Of a stretch of 64,000 nt of DNA, positions 37,278 through 46,405 are shown piece after piece; within the stretch, counting starts at the first letter, position 1; the number at the start of each line of letters is the position of its first letter. A program made the translations under genes and the position numbers. Origin of the DNA: an uncultured Prevotella sp. (GTDB taxonomy: Bacteria; Bacteroidota; Bacteroidia; Bacteroidales; Bacteroidaceae); the NCBI GenBank assembly GCA_900771975.1, contig CAAGPV010000038.1:91230-155229 (forward strand). The letters run 5' to 3'. The notes beneath the pieces were generated by a model that was given only the letters and a program-made list of their open reading frames with translations, was not told the DNA's origin and made no database searches.

Positions 37278-37915
37278 GCAAATACAAAAAACATATCCAT
37301 CATAAGAATACTGCTATAAATCTAACACGAAAGTTTATAGCAAATTTAGGATTTTGGCCGTATGTTTTTATTCTGTCCTGTTTGATTGTATGTTTAATCT
37401 GCTTTTATTCCTATGATAATAATTTAGCCATTAAAGCAAATGACGTTATTGATAGAACACCCTATCAAATTGAAGAAATCAAGAATATTGGGCAATGGGA
37501 ATTTTTGTCTATTAATGATGAAGAGCTTATTGATACAACGGCTAAAAGTATTTGGGGAGACAAAGAGTTGGCAAGGATTTATTATGGTAAACTTAGATTT
37601 GGAATTAACCTTAATAAAACAAACAACAAATGGTTATCTTTAAAAGATTCTACTATTGTGGCAATTTTGCCACCTATAGAACTTCTCGATTCAAACTTTA
37701 TAGATGAAATGACTTCCCTTCCTGTTTATGAAAACGGAAAATGGAAATCGGAGGATATGCAAAATCTCTATGATAGAGCATACCATAGAATGAAGAAAAG
37801 AAATTTAACTTCCTACAATATTAAACTAGCAGAAAGTTATGCAAAAGAACAATTTACACGTTTATTTAACAATTTAGGATATCAACACGTCAATATTATT
37901 TTCGACACAAAATAA
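37274..37915 (+). CDS. DUF4230-like membrane-anchored protein, second of pair
   Basis: A 213-aa protein with a basic cytoplasmic N-terminus, a single TM anchor (YVFILSCLIVCLICFYSY) and an extracytoplasmic domain with DUF4230 features (YQIEEIKNIGQWEFLSIND, GDKELARIYYGKLRFGINL, STIVAILPPIELLD). The pairing of a lipoprotein and a TM-anchored paralogue suggests that they act together across the inner and outer membrane faces, but the role is unknown. Confidence 0.78.
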   Translation: MSKYKKHIHHKNTAINLTRKFIANLGFWPYVFILSCLIVCLICFYSYDNNLAIKANDVIDRTPYQIEEIKNIGQWEFLSINDEELIDTTAKSIWGDKELARIYYGKLRFGINLNKTNNKWLSLKDSTIVAILPPIELLDSNFIDEMTSLPVYENGKWKSEDMQNLYDRAYHRMKKRNLTSYNIKLAESYAKEQFTRLFNNLGYQHVNIIFDTK

Positions 37916-37957
37916 AACATATTATTATAGACAACACAAACCTAATTAATTATCAAT

Positions 37958-39346
37958 ATGGAAGAATTTAATACTATTTTAGGAGAAATAAGTTCTGCGT
38001 TATGGGGTTGGCCGATGATAATACTTCTTCTAGGAACGCATATTTTTCTTACGGTTCGTTTACGCTTCCCACAACGTAAAATTTTCACGGCAATAAAAAT
38101 ATCTGTCAAAAAAGATCCAAACACAACTGGAGATGTCTCTCAATATGGTGCTTTGGCAACTGCTCTTGCCGCTACAATAGGAACAGGAAACATTATAGGT
38201 GTAGCAACTGCAATATCCTTAGGTGGTCCTGGTGCTGTTTTATGGTGTTGGTTAACAGGCATTTTTGGAATAGCCACTAAATATAGTGAAGGTTTATTGG
38301 CAATTAAATATCGCGTAAAAACAAACGATGGTAAAATGTTAGGTGGTCCCATGTATGCATTAGAAAGAGGTTTGAAATGTAAATGGTTGGCTATTCTTTT
38401 TGCTATTTTTACAGCTATTGCATCATTGGGAATAGGAAATACCGTTCAAGCTAACGCTATAGCAACACTTGCTCACCAGTCTTACGGATTGTCACCATAT
38501 ATTTCGGGATGCATCATTTGCTTTCTTGCTGGTGCGGTTTTGTTGGGTGGCGTTAAAAGTATCGCTCGTGTATGTGGTGCTTTAGTTCCCTTTATGGCTA
38601 TATTCTATGTAATAGGTTGCTGTTATATTCTTTGCGTTAACCATGAATATATTATACCAGCTTTAAACGCAATATTTAAAGCTGCATTTTCTACACAAGC
38701 TGCCGGTGGCGGATTTATCGGCTCGACCATTATTATGGCCACCCGATTCGGTATTGCACGCGGTCTCTTTTCTAACGAATCAGGGTTGGGAAGTGCCCCT
38801 ATAGTTGCAGCAGCCGCAAAGACGCGTAATCCAGTACGACAGGCTTTAGTGTCCAGCACTGGAACTTTTTGGGACACTGTAGTTATATGTGCTCTTACTG
38901 GCGTTGTTATTGTTTCAAGCATAATGGCCTATCCTGATATAGATTCTCAAAATGGAGCGACATTAACACAATCGGCATTTTCTAAAATTCCTTATATCGG
39001 TTCCCCTTTATTGACTTTTGGTTTGCTTACTTTTGCTTTCAGTACTATTCTTGGATGGAGCTACTATGGTGAACGGGCTGTTGAATATTTAAAAGGAAAA
39101 CGATGGATGATTATATATCGCATAGTTTATATTTTATGTGTTTTTATAGGTGCTATTGCAAACCTGTCTTTGGTATGGAACATCGCAGATTGTATGAACG
39201 CGTTAATGGCAATTCCTAATCTAATTAGTTTATTGTTGCTTAATGGAATAATCGTACATGAGACCAGAAAATATCTATGGAGAGATAGGTTAGACAAGGA
39301 TATGAACGAGGACGAAATTATGATGCTGGATGGAGAAAACACTTAA
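37958..39346 (+). CDS. Alanine/glycine:cation symporter (AGCS family)
   Basis: A 462-aa multi-spanning membrane protein of the sodium:alanine symporter family. Signature stretches are GALATALAATIGTGNIIGVATAI, split here as TALAATIGTGNI and GGPGAVLWCWLTGIFGIATKY, plus GLFSNESGLGSAP and WSYYGERAVEYL. It imports small neutral amino acids with Na+ (or H+). It follows the DUF4230 pair by 42 bp with no obvious promoter. Confidence 0.93.
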   Translation: MEEFNTILGEISSALWGWPMIILLLGTHIFLTVRLRFPQRKIFTAIKISVKKDPNTTGDVSQYGALATALAATIGTGNIIGVATAISLGGPGAVLWCWLTGIFGIATKYSEGLLAIKYRVKTNDGKMLGGPMYALERGLKCKWLAILFAIFTAIASLGIGNTVQANAIATLAHQSYGLSPYISGCIICFLAGAVLLGGVKSIARVCGALVPFMAIFYVIGCCYILCVNHEYIIPALNAIFKAAFSTQAAGGGFIGSTIIMATRFGIARGLFSNESGLGSAPIVAAAAKTRNPVRQALVSSTGTFWDTVVICALTGVVIVSSIMAYPDIDSQNGATLTQSAFSKIPYIGSPLLTFGLLTFAFSTILGWSYYGERAVEYLKGKRWMIIYRIVYILCVFIGAIANLSLVWNIADCMNALMAIPNLISLLLLNGIIVHETRKYLWRDRLDKDMNEDEIMMLDGENT

Positions 39347-39423
39347 TTTAAAAAGAAGCATCAGTATGGTAATATCTCCAGGTAAAATTGCACTTTATAT
39401 TTTGTATTTTCCCTTATTTAATG

Positions 39424-39431
39424 TATCTTTG
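39424..39431 (+). promoter_or_regulatory. Promoter of the nucleotidyltransferase gene
   Basis: TATCTTTG (-7) with TTTG at 39401-39404 (-33) and a 19-bp spacer, 44 bp upstream of the start codon. Confidence 0.72.
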
Positions 39432-39475
39432 CATCAAATATAATAATTAAAGAACATATATAAAACTTTTTTTGT

Positions 39476-40387
39476 ATGAAGCCTACATTGTTACTTCTTG
39501 CTGCAGGAATGGGAAGCCGATATGGCGGACTAAAGCAGTTGGATGGTCTTGGCCCAAATGGAGAGACTATCATGGATTACTCTATTTATGATGCGATACA
39601 AGCGGGATTTGGAAAAATAGTATTTGTTATCCGTCATGATTTTGAAAAACAATTTCGTGAACAAGTTATTTCGAAATATGAAGGACATATACCTGTTGAT
39701 GTTTGCTTTCAAAGTTTAGAAGATCTTCCAGAAGGATTTTCTGTACCAGAGGGTCGTACAAAACCTTGGGGAACCAACCATGCAGTAATGATGGCAAAAA
39801 ATATTATTAAAGAACCTTTTTGTGTCATTAATTGCGATGATTTCTATAATAGAGATTGCTTTCTCGTAATGGGTAAATTCTTGGCAGAATTACCAGAAAA
39901 CGCAACTAACCAATATGCAATGGTAGGCTTCCGTGTAGGTAATACGTTATCAGACAATGGCTCTGTATCTCGTGGCATTTGCTCCACCGATGAAAATGAC
40001 AACCTTACAACAGTTGTTGAGCGTACAGAAATAGAGCGCTTGTCAGATGGAGAAGTAGCTTATAAGGATGGAGCCGAGTGGGTAAAAGTTCCTGACAATA
40101 CGCCTGTTTCAATGAATGTATGGGGCTTTACTCCTGATTATTTTGCTCATAGTGAAGAGTATTTTAAGGACTTCCTATCCGACCCTGCAAATATAACAAA
40201 TCTTAAAGCTGAATTCTTCATTCCGCTAATGGTTAACAAGTTAATAAACGATAAGACATCCACCGTTAAGGTTCTTGATACTACCAGTAAATGGTTTGGT
40301 GTTACATATTCAGCCGACAGACCTAGCGTCGTTGCTAAAATACAGACATTAATAGACGAAGGAGTATACCCTCAAAAACTATTTTAA
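39476..40387 (+). CDS. NTP_transferase-family nucleotidyltransferase
   Basis: A 303-aa nucleotidyltransferase-fold enzyme. The N-terminal nucleotide-binding motif is LLAAGMGSRYGGLKQLDGLG and the metal-binding Asp pair lies in VINCDDFYNRDCF. It belongs to a Bacteroidetes group annotated as sugar-phosphate nucleotidyltransferases but lacks obvious RmlA or GalU diagnostic features, so the sugar is unknown. It is followed 6 bp later by the DHH phosphoesterase gene. Confidence 0.82.
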   Translation: MKPTLLLLAAGMGSRYGGLKQLDGLGPNGETIMDYSIYDAIQAGFGKIVFVIRHDFEKQFREQVISKYEGHIPVDVCFQSLEDLPEGFSVPEGRTKPWGTNHAVMMAKNIIKEPFCVINCDDFYNRDCFLVMGKFLAELPENATNQYAMVGFRVGNTLSDNGSVSRGICSTDENDNLTTVVERTEIERLSDGEVAYKDGAEWVKVPDNTPVSMNVWGFTPDYFAHSEEYFKDFLSDPANITNLKAEFFIPLMVNKLINDKTSTVKVLDTTSKWFGVTYSADRPSVVAKIQTLIDEGVYPQKLF

Positions 40388-40393
40388 AACATA

Positions 40394-41428
40394 GTGAATA
40401 TCGATCGTTTAAATGAACAACAACTCGCTCTTCTCACAAAATTAATTAAAGAAAATGAGCGAGTTGTTGTTTGTGCACACAAATCGCCAGACGGAGATGC
40501 TATTGGCTCTATTTTGGCATGGGCTTCTTTTTTGTCACAACAAAACAAACACGTAATTTGCGTTGTTCCTGACCAAGCCCCTGATTTTCTAACTTGGTTG
40601 CCAAAATTCCAAACGATACTTCGCTTTGACAAACAGCCCGAAGAAGTAAAGCAAGCCTTTAATCAAGCAGACCTCGTATGTTGCTTGGATTTTAATGAAA
40701 CCGCTCGTGTTGAGGAATTACAACCAATAATAGAATCTTGTTCTGCTCCCCGCCTTCTTATAGACCATCATGTTTCTCCAAACATTCCAAGTACTTTAGC
40801 TATTTCTTGTCCTGACGCTTGTAGTACATGTGAAATTGTTTTTAGCTTAATTTGGCAACTTGGAGGATACAATAATTTAACACATGATATGGCTGTTTGC
40901 CTATATTGTGGAATGATGACAGACACCGGAGGCTTCACATTCGCAAGTACCCGACCACAAATTTTCTATATAATTTCTCTTCTTTTAGAAAAGGGAATAA
41001 ACAAAGATTTAATATATAACCGGGTATTTCACAACTATAGTTTGTGGGCTTTACGTTTCAGATCATATATCCTTCTCAACAAACTTCGCGTATTAGAGAC
41101 ATTACATGCTTCCTATTTTTTAGTTTCACATAATGAAATGAAGCGCTTTCATTTTGTCAAGGGTGATTTAGAGGGTCTTGTTAATATTCCATTGGTAATG
41201 AAAGGACATAAGTTATCTATATCATTACGAGAAGATACATATAATCACCATCGAATTCTAATTAGCTTGAGATCAAGTTGTGATTTCCATTGCAGAGAAA
41301 TGGCTGTACGCTTTTTTAATGGTGGAGGTCATGAAGATGCTGCTGGTGGGCATTTGGATTGCACATTAGAAGAAGCAGAGCAAATAGCGCTACACGCAAT
41401 AATGACATATAAAGAAGAGTTGTCGTAG
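40394..41428 (+). CDS. DHH/DHHA1 phosphoesterase, NrnA-like
   Basis: A 344-aa phosphoesterase that probably hydrolyses oligoribonucleotides, pAp or cyclic dinucleotide products. Motif I is CAHKSPDGDAIGS, motif II is CCLDFNE, motif III (DHH) is LLIDHHVSP, motif IV is MMTDTGGF, and the DHHA1 glycine-rich loop is FFNGGGHEDAAGGHL. The first in-frame start is GTG 40394, 6 bp after the upstream stop. Confidence 0.9.
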   Translation: MNIDRLNEQQLALLTKLIKENERVVVCAHKSPDGDAIGSILAWASFLSQQNKHVICVVPDQAPDFLTWLPKFQTILRFDKQPEEVKQAFNQADLVCCLDFNETARVEELQPIIESCSAPRLLIDHHVSPNIPSTLAISCPDACSTCEIVFSLIWQLGGYNNLTHDMAVCLYCGMMTDTGGFTFASTRPQIFYIISLLLEKGINKDLIYNRVFHNYSLWALRFRSYILLNKLRVLETLHASYFLVSHNEMKRFHFVKGDLEGLVNIPLVMKGHKLSISLREDTYNHHRILISLRSSCDFHCREMAVRFFNGGGHEDAAGGHLDCTLEEAEQIALHAIMTYKEELS

Positions 41429-41470
41429 TTAAAATATGTGTATCATGAGCCATTATTTACCAAGTTTTAC

Positions 41471-41478
41471 TACTTTTG
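41471..41478 (+). promoter_or_regulatory. -7 promoter element of the DUF4827-glmM unit
   Basis: TACTTTTG, 28 bp upstream of the DUF4827 ATG; no distinct -33 box. Confidence 0.55.
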
Positions 41479-41506
41479 CAATTTAAAAGATTATATATCA
41501 TAGCAA

Positions 41507-42154
41507 ATGAAGAAATATTCAATACTATTGGTCTTAATTATGTATATATGTTGTTTATCGTCATGTAATAATGAGGAAACTTATGCAGACCAATTAAATC
41601 GCGAAAAAGCTGCCATTGAAAAATATATTAAAGATCATAACATCAAGGTTATTAGTGAAGGACAATTCTTTGCTAATGATACCACAACCGATGTGTCAAA
41701 AAACGAATATGTGCTTTTAAATTCTTCTGGAGTATATATGCAAATCGTAAATAAAGGATGCGGTTCCAAGTTAAAAGATGGAGAAACCGCTACCGTACTA
41801 TGCCGTTTCAATGAATACAACCTTCTAACAGATTCTCTTATTTTAAGCAATAATGTCCTTTATTATTCTGCAATTGTTGACAAAATGTCTGTAACCAACA
41901 CCAGTGGAACTTATAGCGCATCATTTGACCCCAATTCAAGTGTTATGTATATAGCTTATCATGCATCAAATAGCACTTCTGTACCAGGAGGATGGTTAGC
42001 AGCAATGCCTTATATAAAAATAGGTAGACCAAAAAGTGCAGAGGAACAAATTGCTCGAGTAAATGTTATTGTACCGTCTGCTGAAGGTACAGCTACGGCA
42101 TCGGCAAATGTAACACCTTGTTTTTATGAAATAACCTATCAACGGGGAAGATAA
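41507..42154 (+). CDS. DUF4827 lipoprotein
   Basis: A 215-aa predicted lipoprotein (signal and lipobox ICCLSSC). The body (LNREKAAIEKYIKDHNIKVI, EYVLLNSSGVYMQIVNKGCG, GGWLAAMPYIKIGRPKS, CFYEITYQRGR) matches DUF4827, a Bacteroidetes family with some resemblance to FKBP-like outer-membrane lipoproteins. Function is not established. It is followed 18 bp later by glmM. Confidence 0.82.
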   Translation: MKKYSILLVLIMYICCLSSCNNEETYADQLNREKAAIEKYIKDHNIKVISEGQFFANDTTTDVSKNEYVLLNSSGVYMQIVNKGCGSKLKDGETATVLCRFNEYNLLTDSLILSNNVLYYSAIVDKMSVTNTSGTYSASFDPNSSVMYIAYHASNSTSVPGGWLAAMPYIKIGRPKSAEEQIARVNVIVPSAEGTATASANVTPCFYEITYQRGR

Positions 42155-42172
42155 ACAATTAAAATACAGAAT

Positions 42173-43564
42173 ATGACACTTATAAAATCTATTTCAGGCA
42201 TAAGAGGTACGATAGGAGGACATGTTGGAGACACATTAAATCCATTGGATATCGTAAAATTCACTTCCGCCTATGCAACCTTTATACGTCGGAGTAATAC
42301 TTCTAAAAGCAATACGATTGTAGTCGGACGGGATGCCCGCATTTCCGGTATGATGGTGAAGAATGTAGTTTGTGGTACACTCATGGGAATGGGCTACGAT
42401 GTTGTTAACATAGGGTTGGCAACAACTCCAACAACAGAATTAGCTGTCCAAATGGAGCAAGCTGCTGGTGGTATAATAATTACTGCAAGCCATAACCCTC
42501 GCAATTGGAATGCCTTGAAATTACTAAACGACAAAGGTGAATTTTTAACAAAAACAGATGGAAATCAAGTCTTAGCCATTGCAGAAAAAGAAGATTTTGA
42601 GTTTGCAGATGTTGACCACTTAGGAAGCTATAAGGAAGATAATTCTTTCAACGAGCGTCATATAGAAGCCGTACTTTCTCTTCCATTAGTAGACATAAAC
42701 GCTATTAAATATGCAAAATTCAATGTCGTAGTAGATTCCATAAATTCTGTAGGAGGTATAATATTGCCTAAGTTGTTAGACCGTCTCGGTGTTAAATATA
42801 CCTTTTTAAATAAAGAGCCGAATGGTGATTTTGCCCATAACCCAGAGCCGTTGGAGAAAAATCTTCATGAAATAATGGACAAAATTTCTAATGGCCATTA
42901 TGACTTAGGAATCGTAGTAGACCCTGATGTTGACCGTTTGGCTTTCATTCAGGAAAACGGTAAGATGTACGGAGAAGAATATACACTTGTAACAGTGGCT
43001 GATTATGTCTTGGATCATACAAAAGGGGCAACAGTAAGTAATTTGTCTTCCACAAGAGCTTTGCGCGATGTGACAGAACATCACGGATGCAATTATTATG
43101 CAGCAGCAGTTGGAGAAGTTAATGTTACTACAAAAATGAGAGAAGTTGGTGCAGTCATTGGAGGGGAAGGCAATGGTGGTGTTATCTATCCAGAAAGCCA
43201 TTATGGTCGCGATGCATTGGTAGGAATTGCTCTATTTTTAAGCTCTTTAGCACAAAAGGGATTAAAGGTAAGCGAACTACGTAGCACATTCCCCAACTAT
43301 TTTATCGCTAAAAATCGAATAGATTTAACTCCATCTACTGATGTTGACGCAATACTATTGAAAGTAAAAGAACAATTTGGCAAACAACCAGATATAAAAG
43401 TAACAGATATTGACGGTGTTAAATTGGATTTCCCCGATCGTTGGGTACATTTAAGAAAATCAAATACAGAGCCGATTATTCGTGTTTATAGTGAAGCACA
43501 AACCATGGAAGCGGCTGACGAACTTGGCAAAGAGTTTATGAAAATTGTCTACGATATGCAGTAA
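42173..43564 (+). CDS. glmM: Phosphoglucosamine mutase GlmM (alpha-D-phosphohexomutase family)
   Basis: Interconverts glucosamine-6-phosphate and glucosamine-1-phosphate for UDP-GlcNAc and peptidoglycan synthesis. The 463-aa protein has the phosphoserine loop TASHNPRNWNA, the metal loop DPDVDRLAF, the sugar loop GGEGNGGVIYPE and the phosphate-binding C-terminal loop RKSNTEPIIRVYSEA. Its opening, KSISGIRGTIGG, is typical of the Bacteroidetes enzyme. Related phosphomannomutase or phosphoglucomutase activity cannot be excluded. Confidence 0.9.
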   Translation: MTLIKSISGIRGTIGGHVGDTLNPLDIVKFTSAYATFIRRSNTSKSNTIVVGRDARISGMMVKNVVCGTLMGMGYDVVNIGLATTPTTELAVQMEQAAGGIIITASHNPRNWNALKLLNDKGEFLTKTDGNQVLAIAEKEDFEFADVDHLGSYKEDNSFNERHIEAVLSLPLVDINAIKYAKFNVVVDSINSVGGIILPKLLDRLGVKYTFLNKEPNGDFAHNPEPLEKNLHEIMDKISNGHYDLGIVVDPDVDRLAFIQENGKMYGEEYTLVTVADYVLDHTKGATVSNLSSTRALRDVTEHHGCNYYAAAVGEVNVTTKMREVGAVIGGEGNGGVIYPESHYGRDALVGIALFLSSLAQKGLKVSELRSTFPNYFIAKNRIDLTPSTDVDAILLKVKEQFGKQPDIKVTDIDGVKLDFPDRWVHLRKSNTEPIIRVYSEAQTMEAADELGKEFMKIVYDMQ

Positions 43565-43656
43565 GCATCATAAATAGAAATACATTGCTTGGACTTATAG
43601 ACTGTAAGATATTAGGAGAAGTCCAAAATTGCAATAGTATTTTATTATTTTGCAAA

Positions 43657-43707
43657 TATAACAATTAGAGCAGACACCAATAGGAGGTGTCTGCTCTAAT
43701 TGTTATA
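43657..43707. terminator. Perfect 22-bp hairpin between convergent glmM and folA
   Basis: The left arm 43657-43678 and right arm 43686-43707 are perfectly complementary around a 7-nt loop. The core is ATTAGAGCAGACACC / GGTGTCTGCTCTAAT. It lies between two convergent genes (93 bp from either end) and probably acts as a bidirectional terminator, although no long T run follows on either side. Confidence 0.75.
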
Positions 43708-43799
43708 AGATTTACAGGGGAACAAAATAAAACTATTTTTCGTAATTCAAAATCACGATAGATAGAACTGATTTCTACCAATTATAGAAGAATATAGAT

Positions 43800-44288
43800 T
43801 CATCTTTTACGTTTAAAATTTGAAAAACAATAAGCGTATTTATGTTTCTCATCAGCGGAATAACATTCCTGCGAATCTAAAACCCACTCATTATCAAAAT
43901 CAGGGAAAAAGGCGTCTGCTTCCTTTGGTGTATCTTTTATTTCTGTAAGATAAAGACAATTTGCTATTGATAGTGCTTGCCGATAAATACTTTCCCCACC
44001 TATTATAAATACATCTTCATCACTCGCGCACGAATTGATTGCATCTTCCAAGGAAGAATAAACTTCGCATCCAGGCAAGTCATTAACCGTTTTGCTCAAC
44101 ACTACATTACGCCTATTGGGTAAAGCACCTTTTGGCAAAGAAGCATAAGTTTTTCTCCCCATTATTATTGTATGCCCTGTAGTTAGGGCTTTAAAACGTT
44201 TCATATCGTTGGACAGATGATATAACAACTTATTTTTATATCCTATTGCCCGATTTTCAGCAATTGCTGCTATTATGTTTATATGCAT
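43800..44288 (-). CDS. folA: Dihydrofolate reductase
   Basis: Reduces dihydrofolate to tetrahydrofolate using NADPH, replacing what ThyA consumes. The 162-aa protein has the N-terminal INIIAAIAENRAIGYKNKLLYHL with the catalytic acidic position nearby (NDMKRFK), the NADPH-binding GRKTYASLPKGALPNRRNVV and IIGGESIYRQAL. The frame is open to 44375 inside thyA; ATG 44288 (MHINII) is chosen as it gives a standard N-terminus and lies just after the thyA stop at 44320. Confidence 0.93.
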   Translation of the reverse strand: MHINIIAAIAENRAIGYKNKLLYHLSNDMKRFKALTTGHTIIMGRKTYASLPKGALPNRRNVVLSKTVNDLPGCEVYSSLEDAINSCASDEDVFIIGGESIYRQALSIANCLYLTEIKDTPKEADAFFPDFDNEWVLDSQECYSADEKHKYAYCFSNFKRKR

Positions 44289-44319
44289 TTTATATAATAA
44301 CTTTTGACCATAAAAAAAC

Positions 44320-45114
44320 TTACACCGACACTTTTGCACTAATGTGTGGCCATGGATTGTAGTTCTCAAGTTCAAAATCTTCGTAATTAAAATCTTCTAA
44401 CGACTTTATATCCGGATTTAACTTCATCACAGGCAAAGGCCTTGGTTGGCGTGTGAGTTGTAATTTTGCCTGTTCTATATGGTTCAAATACAGATGTGTG
44501 TCGCCTGTTGTATGTATAAATTCGCCTGGCTCCAATCCTGTGACCTGTGCTATCATAAGAAGAAGCAAAGCATAGCTTGCTATATTAAAGGGAACTCCTA
44601 AAAAAGTATCAGCACTTCTTTGATAAAGTTGTAATGAAAGGCGGCCCTCTGCCACATAAAATTGAAAAAGGCAATGGCAGGGAGGTAATGCCATTTCGTC
44701 TATTTCTGCCGGATTCCATGCTGATACTATCATTCTACGAGAATCCGGATGTTCTTTAATCATCCTCACAACATTTGCAATTTGGTCTATCGAGTTACCT
44801 TTATAATCAGGCCAAGAACGCCATTGGTGACCATAGACAGGTCCTAAGTCACCATTTTCATCAGCCCATTCATTCCAAATGCGAACACCATTTTCCTGTA
44901 AATACTTCACATTGGTATCTCCATGCAAGAACCATAACAATTCATAGATAATGGATTTCAGATGCAACTTTTTAGTTGTTAATAATGGAAAACCGTCTTG
45001 TAGATTAAACCTCATCTGGTGTCCAAATATGCTTTTCGTCCCCGTTCCTGTCCGATCGGTCTTTATCACCCCTTTGTCAAGAATCTCGTTCAGCAGTTCT
45101 AAATATTGTTTCAT
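44320..45114 (-). CDS. thyA: Thymidylate synthase
   Basis: Methylates dUMP to dTMP using methylenetetrahydrofolate. Full length (264 aa) with the phosphate-binding Arg near KTDRTGTGT, the catalytic Cys in ALPPCHCLFQFY, and the dUMP-contact sequence RSADTFLGVPFNIASYA. It is coupled to the RNA methyltransferase gene upstream by a 4-bp overlap and to folA downstream, a functional pair. Confidence 0.97.
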   Translation of the reverse strand: MKQYLELLNEILDKGVIKTDRTGTGTKSIFGHQMRFNLQDGFPLLTTKKLHLKSIIYELLWFLHGDTNVKYLQENGVRIWNEWADENGDLGPVYGHQWRSWPDYKGNSIDQIANVVRMIKEHPDSRRMIVSAWNPAEIDEMALPPCHCLFQFYVAEGRLSLQLYQRSADTFLGVPFNIASYALLLLMIAQVTGLEPGEFIHTTGDTHLYLNHIEQAKLQLTRQPRPLPVMKLNPDIKSLEDFNYEDFELENYNPWPHISAKVSV

Positions 45115-46397
45115 ATCTTAAAAATAGTTGTTTCTTCTTGTGGAACATGTGTTGTTCTAATTCTCCATGATTGTGGATAAAGATTATTTGCTCTATTACC
45201 AAGATTCTTACAAATCCCTATCGGCAAATCTTTGTACGTTAATGTAACAAATCCTTTATTGTATTTGGCATCCAACATTATTGATTGTCCTTGCAAATAA
45301 GAGATTGCCTCTCTCCAGCAAAGATCACAACTTTGATAGTCTTTTTTGTTAAAATCCAACGACAACACTTTGCTTACATGAGGAGTAGAAGTCTTTCCCT
45401 TCACGACATCAGGCAATGGCCCATGACTGATAACGTTAGGAAATATGTTATTCGTTTTACGTTTTTGGCTTAAACTTTTTGATGACGTGTCTCCACTTTT
45501 TCGCAATACGGCTACAAAAAGCCCTTCACCTTTAGTCACTCCTGGCAAAAACCTATAACAAGGGCGTGTTCCTGTTAATTGACTTAAAATATTCCATTTT
45601 TTTTCAATTTCAATTTCTATGGAAGTAGCGCCAAGTTCTTCAGCAATCCAAGCTATATTCTCTTCGTTTTCATGTATGTTAAATGTACAAGTAGAATAGA
45701 CCACTATTCCTCCTGGCCGCAGACAAGGCCAAATGGTTTCAATAATATCACGCTGCAAATGTTGACACTGTTTTACATTACCCATACTCCATTGGTTTAT
45801 CGATTCCGGATCTTTACGAAACATCCCCTCTCCACTGCATGGGACATCTGCAAGAATAATATCAAACATTTGTTTGGATTTCGCAATATCTTTTGGGTAA
45901 CTGTTGGTTACAATAACATTAGAGCAACCAAACTTTAAAACATTTTCGTTTAGTATTTGAGCCCGTTGCCGTATAGGCTCGTTACAGACCAATTGACTCC
46001 CCTTGGGTAAAGCAGATAAAACGCATGTAGTTTTTCCTCCGGGAGCTGCACACAAATCAAGCATTCTTACGGGTTGCTTGACCAATTGTCGAATGATTGT
46101 GTCAAGAAACATGGAAGAAGCTTCTTGCACATAATACAAGCCCCCATGCATTAAAGGGTCAAAAGTAAAATTTGGACGTTGAGAAAGATAATAGCCATTT
46201 TTGCACCATTCTACTTTCTTAACAGCTTGATTGAATTGCAGAACATGATTCTGCCATGAAGAAATTTCTTTTGCTTTGAAAGGATTAATTCTGACACTTG
46301 TAAGTGGTTTTTGGTGAAGCCCCGTCCATAAGGCTTCATAAAGGTCGTTACTCATGTTCAGCTGTAGTTCTTTAACAAAATCAATTGGCAATTCCAT
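45111..46397 (-). CDS. RsmB/NOP-family RNA m5C methyltransferase, RsmF-like
   Basis: A 428-aa AdoMet-dependent cytosine-C5 RNA methyltransferase. The AdoMet site is in LDLCAAPGGKTTCVLSAL, motif IV (first Cys) is ADVPCSGEGMFRKDP and motif VI (nucleophile Cys) is VVYSTCTFNIHENEENI. The C-terminal third carries an RNA-binding extension like the PUA-like part of RsmF/YebU, suggesting 16S rRNA as target. It ends in a 4-bp overlap with thyA. Confidence 0.88.
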   Translation of the reverse strand: MELPIDFVKELQLNMSNDLYEALWTGLHQKPLTSVRINPFKAKEISSWQNHVLQFNQAVKKVEWCKNGYYLSQRPNFTFDPLMHGGLYYVQEASSMFLDTIIRQLVKQPVRMLDLCAAPGGKTTCVLSALPKGSQLVCNEPIRQRAQILNENVLKFGCSNVIVTNSYPKDIAKSKQMFDIILADVPCSGEGMFRKDPESINQWSMGNVKQCQHLQRDIIETIWPCLRPGGIVVYSTCTFNIHENEENIAWIAEELGATSIEIEIEKKWNILSQLTGTRPCYRFLPGVTKGEGLFVAVLRKSGDTSSKSLSQKRKTNNIFPNVISHGPLPDVVKGKTSTPHVSKVLSLDFNKKDYQSCDLCWREAISYLQGQSIMLDAKYNKGFVTLTYKDLPIGICKNLGNRANNLYPQSWRIRTTHVPQEETTIFKI

Positions 46398-46405
46398 GGT
46401 GTTTG

